Shown: positions 21,532 to 32,859, counted from the first letter of the stretch. The stretch: 64,000 nt of DNA from Tupaia tana (GCA_026018925.1 JAKSZU010000002.1:158640400-158704399), one strand, 5' to 3'. Notes: generated by a model not told the origin, from the letters alone. Program-made: numbers and translations.

Positions 21532-21732
21532 GAAAACTGAATATGAGGACCAGCAGGAGGAATGGTGGTTAAGGCGCTGGACACTCACACATGGCTGACC
21601 ATGGTTCAAGTCCTAGACTTGGTGGCTTACTTCCTCTCTTTCTCTCTGTGTCTCTCTGGTCAAATTAAAATAAATGAATGAATAAATAAAATTAAATAAA
21701 TAATTATTTTAAGAAAAGAAAACTGAATATGA
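21532..21732 (+). mobile_element. Type C SINE with perfect 15-bp target-site duplication
   Basis: GAAAACTGAATATGA is identical at 21532-21546 and 21718-21732. The head is GGACCAGCAGGAGGAATGGTGGTTAAGG with a GGTTCAAGTCC B box. A CTCTCTTTCTCTCTGTG tract and an (AATA)n/(AAAT)n tail follow. Shows that type C was mobile in its own right. Confidence 0.92.
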
Positions 21733-23000
21733 ATGAAGATAGTCACAATATTTCTGTACAATTACCATCCAAAAATCTTTTAAAATATAATACATGTGCA
21801 CTTTCTTTAACACTCAAATATCACAAATGCAAGTCTGTTACACAAGAGATTGATGTTAAATTGTGAATGCCAATTAAAGTGTAATGGCTAATCTTCACTA
21901 GAATAGAAGTGCATCCTATACCATGCAAAATTATCTGCCATAGAATTAAAACAAATGATTAGTTAACTAGCTAAACAGATTAAATACAGACTTTCAAGTT
22001 TATGGAGAAATGAATAGGCCTTAACTTTAACAGTATAGAATATTATTTTATTTAAATTTTATGACTCCTCATCCAGTTTCATTTAAAATGTCAAAATTGT
22101 AATGGTAGTGACATTCATTTTATACTAGTGTTTGAAACATATGCAGTAAAAGGGGTTGTAATAATAATACTACAAATTACATGCTTATTTTTCCAGATCA
22201 TACCTAATAGACTGTAATATCATTTTCAGTCACAGTTCACCAGAGTTAAATTTAAAGCATAATATTAAAGTCAAGGTTCCTTCACATCTAATTAGACATT
22301 AGAAACAAATGTGGCCAGGTCTGCATTCTGTTAAATATATGCAAATAATCCCTCAGAGGCAAAGGAACAGTTTAACAACAGTGAAGGTAAAAGTAACCCC
22401 TCTAAAGGTACACAATAAATTACTGTAGATTTACCTTCAGCATTGTGCGACATGACATCTTGGTTGCTATAGGACACACAGAAGCATAAATTGTACCCAG
22501 CTTGTCTCACACTGCAAAATATTCAGGACAAACATAGAATATTTTATGCTTAGAAGCCTAACTTCTGCAAATTATGCCAGGGAGTGAGGCAGTTGAACAA
22601 AGCACCTATCATTGGGGTATGGATAGCACCATTGCAAATCTTGGCAGAGTCATTTATTTTCAGGAGCAGCAGGGAAACATTAAAAAGAATGTATTTTGTT
22701 CATTCTTTGGAAATTCATATAAATAAGTCTTAGCTATAGACTGTATTTAGAAGTGAGTACTGTGGTTTTTCTCTAAACCCATCGTTACTAATGGTTTCGC
22801 TGTATTCATCCTCAGAAATGGATGGGGGAAGATATTTCCCTGAGGTTCCATCAAGTAAGATCACAGTTAGATTTTTCTCTAGTTCTGCTTTTTATCATCT
22901 TGCTAAAAAATGAAATTGGGAAGTAAAGGTGATTTTATGACACTCTGTAGCCTGCCACACAGTTGGGCATGCTGACTGGCGTTCTCCAGTCAAAGCCTTC

Positions 23001-23025
23001 TGATTGGCTCTCCATGGACCAATCA
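23001..23025. promoter_or_regulatory. Inverted pair of CCAAT boxes
   Basis: TGATTGG at 23001-23007 and CCAATCA at 23019-23025 form a 7-bp perfect inverted repeat with 11 nt between. CCAAT/ATTGG is the NF-Y core. There is no TATA box, CpG island or exon nearby, so function is unproven. Confidence 0.3.
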
Positions 23026-25099
23026 TATTCTTGCTCCATCTTCAAGAGGAGTCCTGCTCGATTTAGAACCAGAAAGCAATAGGGCCAGCGATACAATATT
23101 GCTTGAAAATGCTTGACTTGAATATTCCAAAAATAAAGAAAATGATTCTTTCTCTTAACCACTGTATTTGTAAGCAGTAAAGTCGTTGTAACAAGTACTT
23201 GACAAATACGTTGTTAGCAAACAAACAAAAAATAACCCTCATCTTAAGTATTAGATAGACATCTTGAAAATACAACCTTAGGTTTTCTCTGTAAACCATA
23301 AACATAATCACTTCAAAGTAAAGAGCCTAAATTGAGGTCGTCCACTCCCTGAATGCCAACTCTTGAAGAATGTTGTCAGCATTTTCACTCCTCTCCACAT
23401 CAGTCTTATGCACAGGAACTTGTTTCTAGATGTATCACCATAAAATTGGATCAATAGAAAGGTTTGGGCACTCCAATTTGCCATGATTTCTTTACAGCTG
23501 AGAATCACAAAATTGTATTTTTTGATATTTGTCTAGCAATATTCAAACACCAGGGAAAATTTGGCCCAAGGTCTATCTCAGAGTCTCCATTTTTACTGTG
23601 CTTGGTATACTGCCAGATCCAGGATTAAAAATAATATTGATAGCAGGAGGGACAGTACCTTACCTCTGTTGACCTTAGTGAGGAAGAATTTGGAATGCTA
23701 TGGAGGAAAAAAATTCCTACCATAGCATCTGATCAGCTTATCCTGGTAAAAAAGCTGTTTGCCACTGAAATTGAGAATAATTCCAACTATAATCTATATT
23801 AACTTAAGGACCATTGTTACTATCTTACAAAATGTCTAAGAGAAAAAAGTGGGAGCTAAATTTGTGTTTTTCACTCAAATGACTGAAGAAATTGTACAAA
23901 AAAGGGGGGGGGAGGCTAATTACTGCTATTACCCGTGAGTGGAGAAATCCATGTTATGAATGATTTGGGCAAAGATTCTTTATAACGTGAAGCAGAACTT
24001 TTTTCCTATCATTTCTCCTTCCATTGGATCTTGATTTTTGTTTTGGAACAACCAATGTAACAAATGAATTCATTTTAGAGCTTCTATTTCTCCTGGAAAA
24101 TGACTGCCGGATAGATGTAGGAAGTAAAAGTGCTATGGGTAAGATTTAAAGAGAGAGCTATCCTTGCAAAAAATATTTAGTTCTGCATATCTAAGCATTT
24201 TCAACTTGCTAGCATTTTGGCACATCATCATTTCTCCAAAAGAACAAGGATACTAACATTAACATTTGCTCTAACACCTGATGAGCTGGACATGTGGGGA
24301 GCCTTAGAACCTATTTACAATTCCAAGATAATATATGGAAGCCTGGGTATAAAAGAAACAGTGAAAAAGGAATGACTGTTTCCTAGTGAGCGTGATGAGT
24401 AAAGCAGAAAAGAGTCTGAAGAAAAGAGTTACAATAATTGCCCAAACTGCACCTGTACAATTCATTCTGTGTTACAGATCTGAATAAATATGCAATATTT
24501 TCCCAAGGAAATACAGTGTTTTTCAAAGAGGTTGGTAGGAAGGGAGAGACAATTATGGACAATGTGATACTGCTTACATTTAATGTATTGGTCAGAATAG
24601 TAAATTCGGCTGATTCTGCAATATTCAAATAATGCACAAGTGAGTTCACACCCCGTTTTTCATTCCAGTTTTTCGAAGTAGCTGACCTTGCTCACCCTGT
24701 AGACTTACGGATTTAACTTCAGGGAATGCAAGAATGACCTGGGGCAGCTTTCCTCATCTCTCCTGATCACTGAGATTTTTTATTTAAAAGAGTGAAGGGC
24801 CCAGATAAGACCTGAGGTTTTCTTTTATTCTAATTCTTGATTATTCTTGTAGGTAAGGAATCAGTCATTCAAGAAACACAGAACCTAAATCAGGAAGGGT
24901 TTTTCAAAAATCAGGGGATTCTTGGCCACCGTAGTATGAATGCTTCAGAAAATAAAATTTAAAAAAGAGGAATTTTAGTTCAGATTGCTGAGAACTAAAA
25001 GTAGATAAAATGTAAAAACAATTAAAGAGCTGTGATTGGCTATTGACAGGTGTTTTGTTTTGTTTTCCTCTTCTTTTTCTAACGTTTCCTTTGTATTCA

Positions 25100-25440
25100 T
25101 CTCTTGATTGCACGCAGGAAATCGGCAATGGTGAGAGTATAGATAAATTCCACTGTAATTCCCAAACCATATTTTAAACCATAGTTGCAACATTTTTTTC
25201 TCTGCAAAAGCTTTTTCAGAGCTGATAACATGTGCAACAATGGATTGATTTTAAGTCCCAGCTCTTTGTTTTCCAAGGCCCTCCCTCTGGCAGAGCAGCC
25301 ACAGAGCCTAGAGGAGGGGTGGGGGAAGGGATGACAAGCCTGGAGCTCACACCTTTCAAAATGGCTCGTGAACAATCAAGAGCTGATGGTATTAGTGAAA
25401 GGTTATTATTTGAATTAATCATACAAGTTTAAAACAACTT
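25100..25440. other. Repeat-free stretch, candidate conserved non-coding DNA
   Basis: Balanced-composition unique sequence in the middle of the SINE-free block, ending in an AT-rich, homeodomain-site-like GGTTATTATTTGAATTAATC near 25400. Conservation cannot be seen from one sequence, so this is only a candidate. Confidence 0.2.
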
Positions 25441-25667
25441 GGCATTTCAAAATGTTTCTAGGTAGGCGTAGTTTCCAAACTGCAACTGCCACCAAGTGTA
25501 ATAGTTGGCAAGTTGGGAGGGTGTGAGTCCTCTTGGGTAGAAGGAAGGGGGTGGGTAAATGTCTAGAATGCCTCTTCCATCCTTTACCAGATAGTCAACT
25601 GGGTCCTAAAGAGGTCTGGGCACATTCTCGATCCCTTTCTGGTGTGGGGAGAGAGAAAATAAGAGAT

Positions 25668-25688
25668 GGGCAGGGGTGGGGGTGGGGA
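25668..25688 (+). other. G-quadruplex motif
   Basis: Four G runs with loops of 1-2 nt (GGG CA GGGG T GGGGG T GGGG) meet the canonical G3+N1-7 pattern on the plus strand. It is set in a wider G-rich purine stretch at 25500-25700. Confidence 0.8.
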
Positions 25689-26009
25689 GGAAAACCTAAG
25701 GAAAAGAGAAGAAAAAATGAGCAACTTGCCATATGGCTGTAGCTTTGTGCTACTTGGTGATGTGGGGTAGCAAGTCACATTCTCTCTCCCTGTTTCTGTT
25801 CCCCACATGGAGCGATGGTCTCATTTACTACACTCAAGTATTGAGTGAATCAAATGAGATGATAATAAAGGAACAGTTCAATGACATTTTAAAAATTTAA
25901 GAAAGAGGACTATAGTAGGTAGCGTGAGTGCAGTAGAAATGTGTTTTCTCTCTCCTTGAGAATAAGAAGTGTTTTAATCCCGCAAACATTAAATGACTGA
26001 CATCCAAGG

Positions 26010-26215
26010 ACCCGGGCATTGGTCTATTTAGTTCTGGGTGCCTATACACTAACCAAGGCCTCTGGAATCAAAAGATAAATAAGGTAATCTTGACACTGAG
26101 GACCCTATAGTCTAGTGGAGTAGACAAATACTTTAATAAGCCATTTTGATAACTGCCGGAAATTCATATCACAGTCTGCATGGATTTTTGCAGAAGCACA
26201 AAGTAGAGAGCTATC
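26010..26215 (-). mobile_element. L2 LINE 3' region
   Basis: GGGTGCCTATACACTAACCAAGG, then AGATAAATAAGGTAATCTTGACACTGAGGACC and CTATAGTCTAGTGGAG, follow the reverse-complement L2 tail (ggcactg..ggatacaaagatgaataagac..ctcaaggagcttacagtctagtgg). Confidence 0.5.
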
Positions 26216-26335
26216 TAGTCCCTGGGTGTTTATGTGTGAGTCTTTCAGACTGAGTAGCAATGTGCAGAGGGCGAGGGCTTGTCAGCAGACTAAAGAGCAA
26301 GCGCGTAGGCTCAGGGAGCATATGGAAGCATGCCT

Positions 26336-26404
26336 TGTGTCTCGTTGCAATTCTGGTATGAGGTAGGATACAAGCGTGTGTCTTGTTGCAATTCCGGTAT
26401 GCGG
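26336..26404. repeat. Short local tandem duplication
   Basis: TGTGTCTCGTTGCAATTCTG at 26336 recurs as TGTGTCTTGTTGCAATTCCG at 26377, a 41-nt period, with matching GGTATG.GG continuation. Confidence 0.75.
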
Positions 26405-28310
26405 ACCTGGATAGAAAAAATAGGGCCAGTTCATGTACATTTTACAAAGATATTTAGACTTGCTTCTGTAAGGATTAGGATACGTGAAGCATGCCAGTGA
26501 TAAAACAGTATGTGGGTTTCACGTGACATAAACATGCTATAGAGAGTTTAGAAAAATCACTTGGAGAGTAATATAAAGAATTAAAGAAGATTTTCAGAGT
26601 ACAAATAGAAGTATGCTTTGTTATAGAGGGTCAAGACACCTTATACTCCCTGCCTCATTCAGACCATTGTAAGAGATCATCACTCCTGGAATACCTATCG
26701 GTCTTCTCTGTTTTCTATCATTCATTCTCCCTTACCTTCCAAAAGAGAAAGTAACGCTTGCTAGTCATTGTACAAGGAGTGGTTGGGCCTCATATTAAAA
26801 CCAACATGTTTGACATCAAATTCTAAGTAGGATACAGAATTGGTAACCAGGATGTCAGTGATGAAACACGATAACTAGAAATGCTTGTGTTTCTGTGTTT
26901 AGGTTCCTAAGTTAAATAAGCTAGAGAATTAAAAGTAAAATAATACTTCAGATGCACTTCATTAGGCAGGGATATTAATGACAAGGCAGAGAGTTATTTT
27001 TTGGTTCATGCACTTAATCACAAAACTTTGAGATGGAAGCATAATTGCATTAATGACTTTTTTGTACATACTCCTTGATTTTCGTGTTTTTAGTAAAGGT
27101 ACGTTAATGGCACCAGCCCTCTAGTTATTGTCTGATAAGTCCATGAATCAAAAAAATTTTTTTAAATGGTAATGGTACTTTAATGGTCCTATATTTTAGA
27201 GTCTGTGAAGTCATCTATTGTTGTGGAGTCATTTATAATTTTAAAGAACATTTTAGTATGAAATAATTCAAAAAGAGCAATATTAAAATGTATATAACTA
27301 CAGTTGTTTTCCAAGCGACCAGAAGAAAATGAATTCATCAAAGGTTTTAAAATGATGGTGCATTTCTGGGGCATCGTATAATTAAGGACACATCATTTCC
27401 GGACCATTATTAGCTATGCATGTCTGTGTATTCTCCCACAACTTATCTTTAAAAAAGAAAACATACTAACCCAGGAGATGTACTATAATGAAGAAATGGC
27501 TATTTGGATAGCAATGTAAATCGTGTTAGCAAGCACATTAAAAAAAGGAGAGCTGGAAAATCTGAACTCTTCAACATTCCAACTATTTATGAAATTGATT
27601 AAAAAACAACCTTTTAAATCATTTCAAAGTTTAGAAAACTTTCTCAGGAACATAGACCAAGTCTGCAAAAGAAATAAATATTTCTTCTTTTCAAGTTCTA
27701 TTGAACGGGCTTCTTATCTGTCAATCAACACACGTCTATTCTACATCGTAATTTTCTACAAGCTAGAATGAACAACTTTGGCTAATTGACTGGAGGCAGA
27801 AAAACGTTTAAAAAGACTTACCTGATTATTAAAAATATTTAAAAGGTGAAACATTATCTACACCATCCTTAATTTAAATCTGATGGACAGGTTGTTTTTT
27901 ATGGAATGTTCATAAATGCACACTTAACACAATAAGAAGGAGACTGATATTTCTCTGCTTAGTGGATGAAATAGCTTTCTAATTTGTATAGTTCATAACC
28001 CCTTGCCTGCCCAGGCATAATGATATCTCAGACAAGAAAAATGATCGGAATATTAGAATGTCAAAAAGGCTTAGGCTGTCATCATATCACAAAAATTAAA
28101 ATGTCTTTACTTAAAACCTTGTCTGTCACATGATTCTTGCTGGAGCTTTCCTCACTAGTGTCACTGGGATGAGACTGATACTATTTATTTTGCCATAGAT
28201 ATCATTTCCAGAGGTTTTAAACATTGACTTAGGGCTACATTTGCCACACAAGGTATCTCTTTGAAAGAAAGCTTTTTAAGAAAGATCTTTTGCATAGTTA
28301 ATCATGAGTT
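26405..28310. other. Long SINE-free block, right part
   Basis: AT-rich unique-looking DNA with no SINE, MIR or L2 I can support and no exon. The frames at 27189-27771 have no domain. Confidence 0.45.
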
Positions 28311-28317
28311 TTGTCTT

Positions 28318-28598
28318 ATTTTGTTTTCAGAGAGATTTTTGCTATCGGGCATATGTGCTCACAGGAGAGAAGTCAAGAAATTGTCCGAAAGTAAGAAATC
28401 ATTCCCCCACCCCATCCCTCGGGGGAGATATCCACACTGCAATCCCTTCTCCTCCATTCTCCTCTCGGGAGTTTGGACACTGACGCACATACACCCAGCC
28501 TGCATTTCTAGCTGCTGGGCCCTGGACTCGTACCATGACCAGCCATGTAGGATCCAGCACCTTAACAACTATGCTACCTGCTGGCCCAATTTTGTTTT
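28318..28598 (-). mobile_element. tRNA-derived SINE, type B, with 10-bp target-site duplication
   Basis: ATTTTGTTTT flanks it at 28318-28327 and 28589-28598. AGAGATTTTTGCTATCGGGC, CTTCTCCTCCATTCTCCTC and head rc CATGTAGGATCCAGCACC to GCTACCTGCTGGCCC are clear. The duplicated motif is low-complexity, so its value is limited. Confidence 0.85.
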
Positions 28599-28626
28599 GT
28601 TTTTCAAAAGCAATAACAAGGTAGCC

Positions 28627-28910
28627 CTCTAGCCTAGTAGTTAGCGAAGCCAGATTCCACATGGCTGATTGTAGTTTGCTCCCCGGCTCTCGCTGAAAAA
28701 CATGCTGAGTGAACATGAGTGCATGCACAAATCCAGACAGGATGGAGAAATGGAGAAGCAGGGATTGTATCCTGACAATACCCCATAGAGGGGGTCTTTC
28801 TCCTCTCCCTCTCTCTCTTTTTCTTTTTCTCCTGTCTCTCTCTGGTGAGTGTACACACCCTCTGGCAATAAAGGAGGAGGAGGAAGAGGAGAAGAAACAA
28901 AAACAATAGC
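28627..28910 (+). mobile_element. tRNA-derived SINE, type B variant
   Basis: The head CTCTAGCCTAGTAGTTAGCG lacks part of the usual D-arm region. TGCATGCACAAATCC, GGATGGAGAAATGGAGAAGC, a long CT tract (CTCCCTCTCTCTC) and GTACACACCCTCTGGC precede a GGAGGAGGAAGAGG/A-rich tail. Resembles copies at 29800 and 61683. Confidence 0.7.
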
Positions 28911-29783
28911 AGAAGTTCTGGCATGCTGTGTGATTATATGGAATCTCCTGCTTTGACCCGTGAGGTGCATCCATATCCTTTGTTTCCTGACTGGGCCTTC
29001 ATAGTGTATTCACTTCTAAGTAGACACTTTGGACCCAACAGCCTATATAATGGTAACTTAGGCCAGGTTAGTGGAATGGTTTTTTCATATGGTTAGAGAA
29101 AAAGAAAACAATAAGCATTTCTTCTCATCCTCTCATTTTTTTTTTCTTTTTTGTGTTGTACAAAGTAAGAAATAGAATTAATTATGTAGACTAAAATTTG
29201 AAGAGAAGGTAATCATATGTATGTGATATGTGTATATTTATATATTTATACACATTTTTTGACGGGTAACTACAACCATCTTGACAGAAAGCTATGATAC
29301 TGCACAGATTATTCGATTTACCTTGTTCTTCTGGTTTTCATTTTTATAACATTGACAGAGGCCTATTAAAATTTCCACATAAACTTTGAAGGCATAATGA
29401 GAAATGCTGTAAGAACAAATTATTTTTATTTACCTTACACAGGTCTATTCAGGGATTATTGTTTAGGAATTAAATGTTATGTTGACATGAGAAAGAGTCT
29501 CCACTTACTATCACAAAATAATAGTGTCATATTTATATAATGTAATGGCATACATTAAAACTATTTTATAAATCTATGTCAAATATCTTCAACTCTGCCA
29601 GAGACAAGTGACTCTTGAAAATAACCAACTACTTGTGAATTGGAGAGTGGGTAGAAACATTCTAGAGCTATTAAGTCATTCTTTCAAGTCCTGGACAAAT
29701 AAATGTTCTTGAGGGTTTAGTTTGTAGTAGGCATATGATTAGTACTGGGGTGAGGTGAGAAATTTGATTGATAACAAGGGACT
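28911..29783. other. Unannotated AT-rich sequence
   Basis: A T-rich run at 29137-29152 and (TA)-rich DNA near 29210-29260. No gene or clear repeat. An L2-like phrase near 29690-29745 is too weak to claim. Confidence 0.35.
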
Positions 29784-30137
29784 TCAAAGAGTTTGTGGAG
29801 GGCTAACCTGAGCCTAGTTTCCATGTAGCCTAATGCAGTTCAAATCCTGGTTCTCAGTGGCATGAAAAGGATGCCAGGCACATGCGCATGCATGCCCCAA
29901 ACCTCCAACAAGAAAAAGCAATAGAGGAGAGATTACGGTGTGACCACGTCCCATTGGAAAGCCTTTCCCTCTCTCTTCGCATCCTGCTAGTGAGTACATG
30001 TGCCCTCTGGCAATTAAAAAAAAAAAGGTTTGTGGAAGAATGGAATTAAAGTACAAGGTAACGTCGCAAAAATGTTTGAAACGTGTGCATAGTTTTTTTC
30101 ATACTATGCATTTTTTATGAATTTCCATGAGGACCCC
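29784..30137 (-). mobile_element. TIR-bearing interspersed repeat, split by a SINE
   Basis: ACTTCAAAGAGTTTGTGGA at 29781-29799 continues after the SINE as AGAATGGAATTAAAGTAC (from about 30037) through CATAGTTTTTTTCATACTATGCA to ATGAATTTCCATGAGG at about 30135. Joined, it has the layout of 6352-6436 in the same orientation. Confidence 0.6.
29791..30036 (+). mobile_element. tRNA-derived SINE, type B variant, nested in an older repeat
   Basis: GTTTGTGGA at 29791-29799 and 30028-30036 is the target-site duplication. Head GGGCTAACCTGAGCCTAG, a GTTCAAATCC B box, CATGCGCATGCATGCCCC, GCAATAGAGGAGAG, GTACATGTGCCCTCTGGC and an A run follow. Confidence 0.8.
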
Positions 30138-31245
30138 TGTGTTATTGTGCATATACAAATTATGAAAAATCATAGTGCATAGTGTTTTGGAATAAATGAA
30201 AAATTCCATGTTGACAATCATAGCTCGAGCCAATCAATTAACCCAATTTTAACCATAAACAACAATCTCTAGGATCCCTTATTCTTCTGAAATTAATTTC
30301 AGAGCAGCCTGGACCAGTGTCCTATTGCCCACCAGTAAAACACAATTGTGAGCAATCACAAAGGAGTTTTTATTTTGACCCTTGATATATGCCCACTGAG
30401 TTCTTCACACATCTGTTACCTTAATATAATTATCAATGCAAACTTTAAAAAGAAAATGTGGGTCAAGTATGGATCTTTAAAGAGCTAGCCTCTAGGTGGT
30501 ATAATGACTGTGAAAATTAAATGAACACATGTTTAGAATCTTCACTATTAAATAAATCATTACATACTAAAGCTTCCTTGACTGGAAAATCAAAGAAAGA
30601 ATTTGGGTATCTAGTGAATATGTTACCTAGGTTGTGACTGTTTTAGTCATGATCACAGTAGATTAGTATTCAGTCTGATTTTGTGTGTATTTATGTGTGC
30701 GTGTGTGTGGTTGTGCAATTGGAAGTTGTAGAATAGAACACGAGGACTTATTGATGGGACTTTGTTAGGACTTTTTTCTTTCCTGGTAATAGTATAATAT
30801 AGTAATTTTGGGAGACATTTCATAATATAAGTCATTCTTTTGTTCAGAATATTACTGCAGTAGGTACGATGATTTCTCAATAATGCTACTACTGCCTAAC
30901 TGCAATTACCGTCAGTCACATATAGAAACCACTTTTCTTTCACAAAAAGTAGTTTATTTTTACCTGTTGTAAATGCATAATTGGAGAAAGCAGTTTAGTT
31001 GTTTTGTTGTCATTTCTGTCACTGTTAATGTTAGGCTGAATACAATACTAAGCTAATGAAATAATTTCTCCCAGCTAGAAAGAACTCAAAGTAATAGTGA
31101 TTTTTTTTCAATATGCTTTATACTGTAAAAAATAGCAAATGTCTACATTCTGAATAGAGTTGGAATTCTGAAATAAACAGAAAGAACAAATATACTAAAG
31201 CCTAATGCCCTAATAACTGATATTGTTTATAAGATCAAACTGAAG
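30138..31245. other. Unannotated AT-rich sequence
   Basis: No lineage SINE. A short GTGTGCGTGTGTGTGG run lies near 30695. No exon. Confidence 0.4.
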
Positions 31246-31249
31246 TTCA

Positions 31250-31345
31250 ATTGATTCACTGTGTACTATGTATATTATTTAATCTAGTCTGTGTGCCATA
31301 TAGAGAGAACAGGGTATGATTCCTGTTCTCAGTTAGTTTACATGT
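31250..31345 (-). mobile_element. L2 LINE 3' end
   Basis: ACTATGTATATTATTTAATC, GTGTGCCATATAGAGAGAAC and GGGTATGATTCCTGTTCTCAG, then AGTTTACATG, parallel the reverse-complement L2 tail with its ccctgccctcaaggagcttaca phrase. Confidence 0.45.
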
Positions 31346-31604
31346 CAGGAGTAAATGGAAAGACATATTCGTTGAACTTCTCTCCTCGACTTTCTTACCC
31401 TCTTGTATGTATAAAGCCAGAATCTGTCTTTACAGAAATTGTTCCATCAATAAAATCACTGAGTCAAGCATCCGATGTTTTTAATCATAATTTTCTAGGC
31501 TTTATAGTTTAATTATTCAACTCCTCCCACACCCACCACAACCATTCTTCAGCTTTTATAAGAACCCAGTCCACAAACATTTCTACCTTCACCGTATATG
31601 TTGG

Positions 31605-31775
31605 CTGTGGTCCTGAGTTCTGTCCAGGTTCCTGGATCCACTCAATAAGTTATTTGTTAATGGCCTAAACTTCCTTGCTTCTCTTATCTCTGTCTGGCTA
31701 TCACTCAAAATTGCATGAATCCAAATATTCTTTTTGATCATGCTTACCTCCAGGCAGCTGAGTTCAGCTAGACAA
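31605..31775 (+). mobile_element. L2 LINE fragment (region just past the RT domain)
   Basis: CAATAAGTTATTTGTTAATGGCC, CTTCCTTGCTTC and TTCTTTTTGATCATGCTTAC follow the L2 order (ctactgcaatagcctcctaactggcctccctgc...agtgatctttttaaaa...gatcatgtcac). Frame destroyed. Confidence 0.45.
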
Positions 31776-31796
31776 ACAAAATATATTAGTATTTTA

Positions 31797-32311
31797 TTTT
31801 GTAAGTTTTTGCCCTAGGGCACATGTGCTCATGGGAAAGAGACAGAGACAGAGAGAGGGAAAGTGAGAAATCACCCCACACAGGGACCATTAGCGTAATG
31901 GCTATGTCAGTGAACTCCCATGTAGTAGACCATGGTTTGAGTCCTGGACCCAGTGACTTAAACTCACGCTGGGCACATGTGCATGCGTGCCCAAGATCCT
32001 GAGAGAAGAAGGGATTGCGGCATGGCCATCCCCCGCGGCGGGGGGGTGATTTTCTCCCTTTCTGTCTCTGTCTTTCTGGCGAGCATATGCGCCCTATGAC
32101 AAAAACCTCTCCAAAAAAAAAAAAAAAGAAATCACCCCCACACACACCCCAAGGGCATGGCCATGCCACAGTCCCTTCTCCTCCATTCTCCTCTCAGGAT
32201 TTTGGGAACGCCCACACATGCGCCCAGCATGACTTTCAAGCCACTTGAACCACAATTGCCTTTGTGGGCATGCGACCACTGCCTTAACCACTACGCCACC
32301 TGCTGACCTCC
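31797..32311 (-). mobile_element. tRNA-derived SINE, type B, interrupted by a type A SINE
   Basis: The 3' part (GTTTTTGCCCTAGGGCACATG to AAATCACCCCACACA) lies at 31797-31882. The 5' part (from 32128) runs through CTTCTCCTCCATTCTCCTC to head rc GCCACCTGCTGACCTCC. The two halves join cleanly when the inner element is removed. Confidence 0.85.
31867..32144 (+). mobile_element. Type A SINE nested in a type B SINE
   Basis: The target-site duplication GAAATCACCCCACACA (31867-31882) recurs at 32128-32144 with one extra C. The head is GGGACCATTAGCGTAATGG, lacking GCAG before the A box. The G/C run CCCCCGCGGCGGGGGGG at 32032 is expanded. Poly(A) is about 15. Confidence 0.92.
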
Positions 32312-32715
32312 AAAACATATTATTAATAATAATTTGCTATTCAAGATCATCAAATTCACCTGGACTGACACTAAAATGAAGTAAAGATAACCAACCTCAA
32401 CTAAACCCTGATCCATGCTTAAAAATTCTTTCATCAGTATATTTCTCTGCTCAACTCATATTTCAGATCTTTTGGACTCTCTCAAATCTCTGATTATTGC
32501 ACAGTCTTTTCTTATCACCCACCACAGATATGCTGACCAGCAAATTCTTGGAAAAAAATAGAAGCCATCATATGAGACTTCACTCAACTCTCCAATATCA
32601 AAATATGCTTTTACTTAGAATGATAAGGAGGTATACATCTCTCAGATTAATGCCAAGCACACACACCCTATTGGTCAAAAGCTAAAAACAAAACTAAACA
32701 AAAGACAAACAAAAA
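32312..32715. other. Unannotated sequence
   Basis: Possibly decayed LINE DNA between L2 pieces, but no alignable phrase is clear. No gene. Confidence 0.3.
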
Positions 32716-32717
32716 AT

Positions 32718-32850
32718 CAGGCCGGGGTGGTGGCCTGTGCCCATGGTCCTGCGAGAAGTCTGGTGCATGGAGGGGTATATGGCAAGACACCGCCAGAACC
32801 CCCCTCCCTCTCCCTCTTCTCTCTCTCTCAGTAAGGACAAAGAAAAGTTC
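32718..32850 (+). mobile_element. SINE fragment, type D-like
   Basis: CAGGCCGGGGTGGTGGCCTG, CTGGTGCATGGAGGGG and a CCCCCCTCCCTCTCCCTCTTCTCTCTCTC tract match the type D order in short form. There is no B box match. Confidence 0.45.
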
Positions 32851-32859
32851 ATTTCTTCC

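Larger units (their letters stand above)
21733..25980. other. Long SINE-free block, left part
   Basis: No type A-D SINE is seen for about 4.2 kb, and no gene is supported. Features within are a pair of inverted CCAAT boxes at 23001-23025 and a G-quadruplex motif at 25668-25688. Frames on both strands (for example 22935-23311, 24383-24649, 24904-25432) are short and domain-free. Confidence 0.5.

Noticed and set aside
28399..28974. Longest open frame (191 codons, minus strand)
   Set aside because: It runs through two adjacent SINEs and their CT tracts. Its residues (runs of S, F, E/R/K) come from simple repeat. Not a gene.
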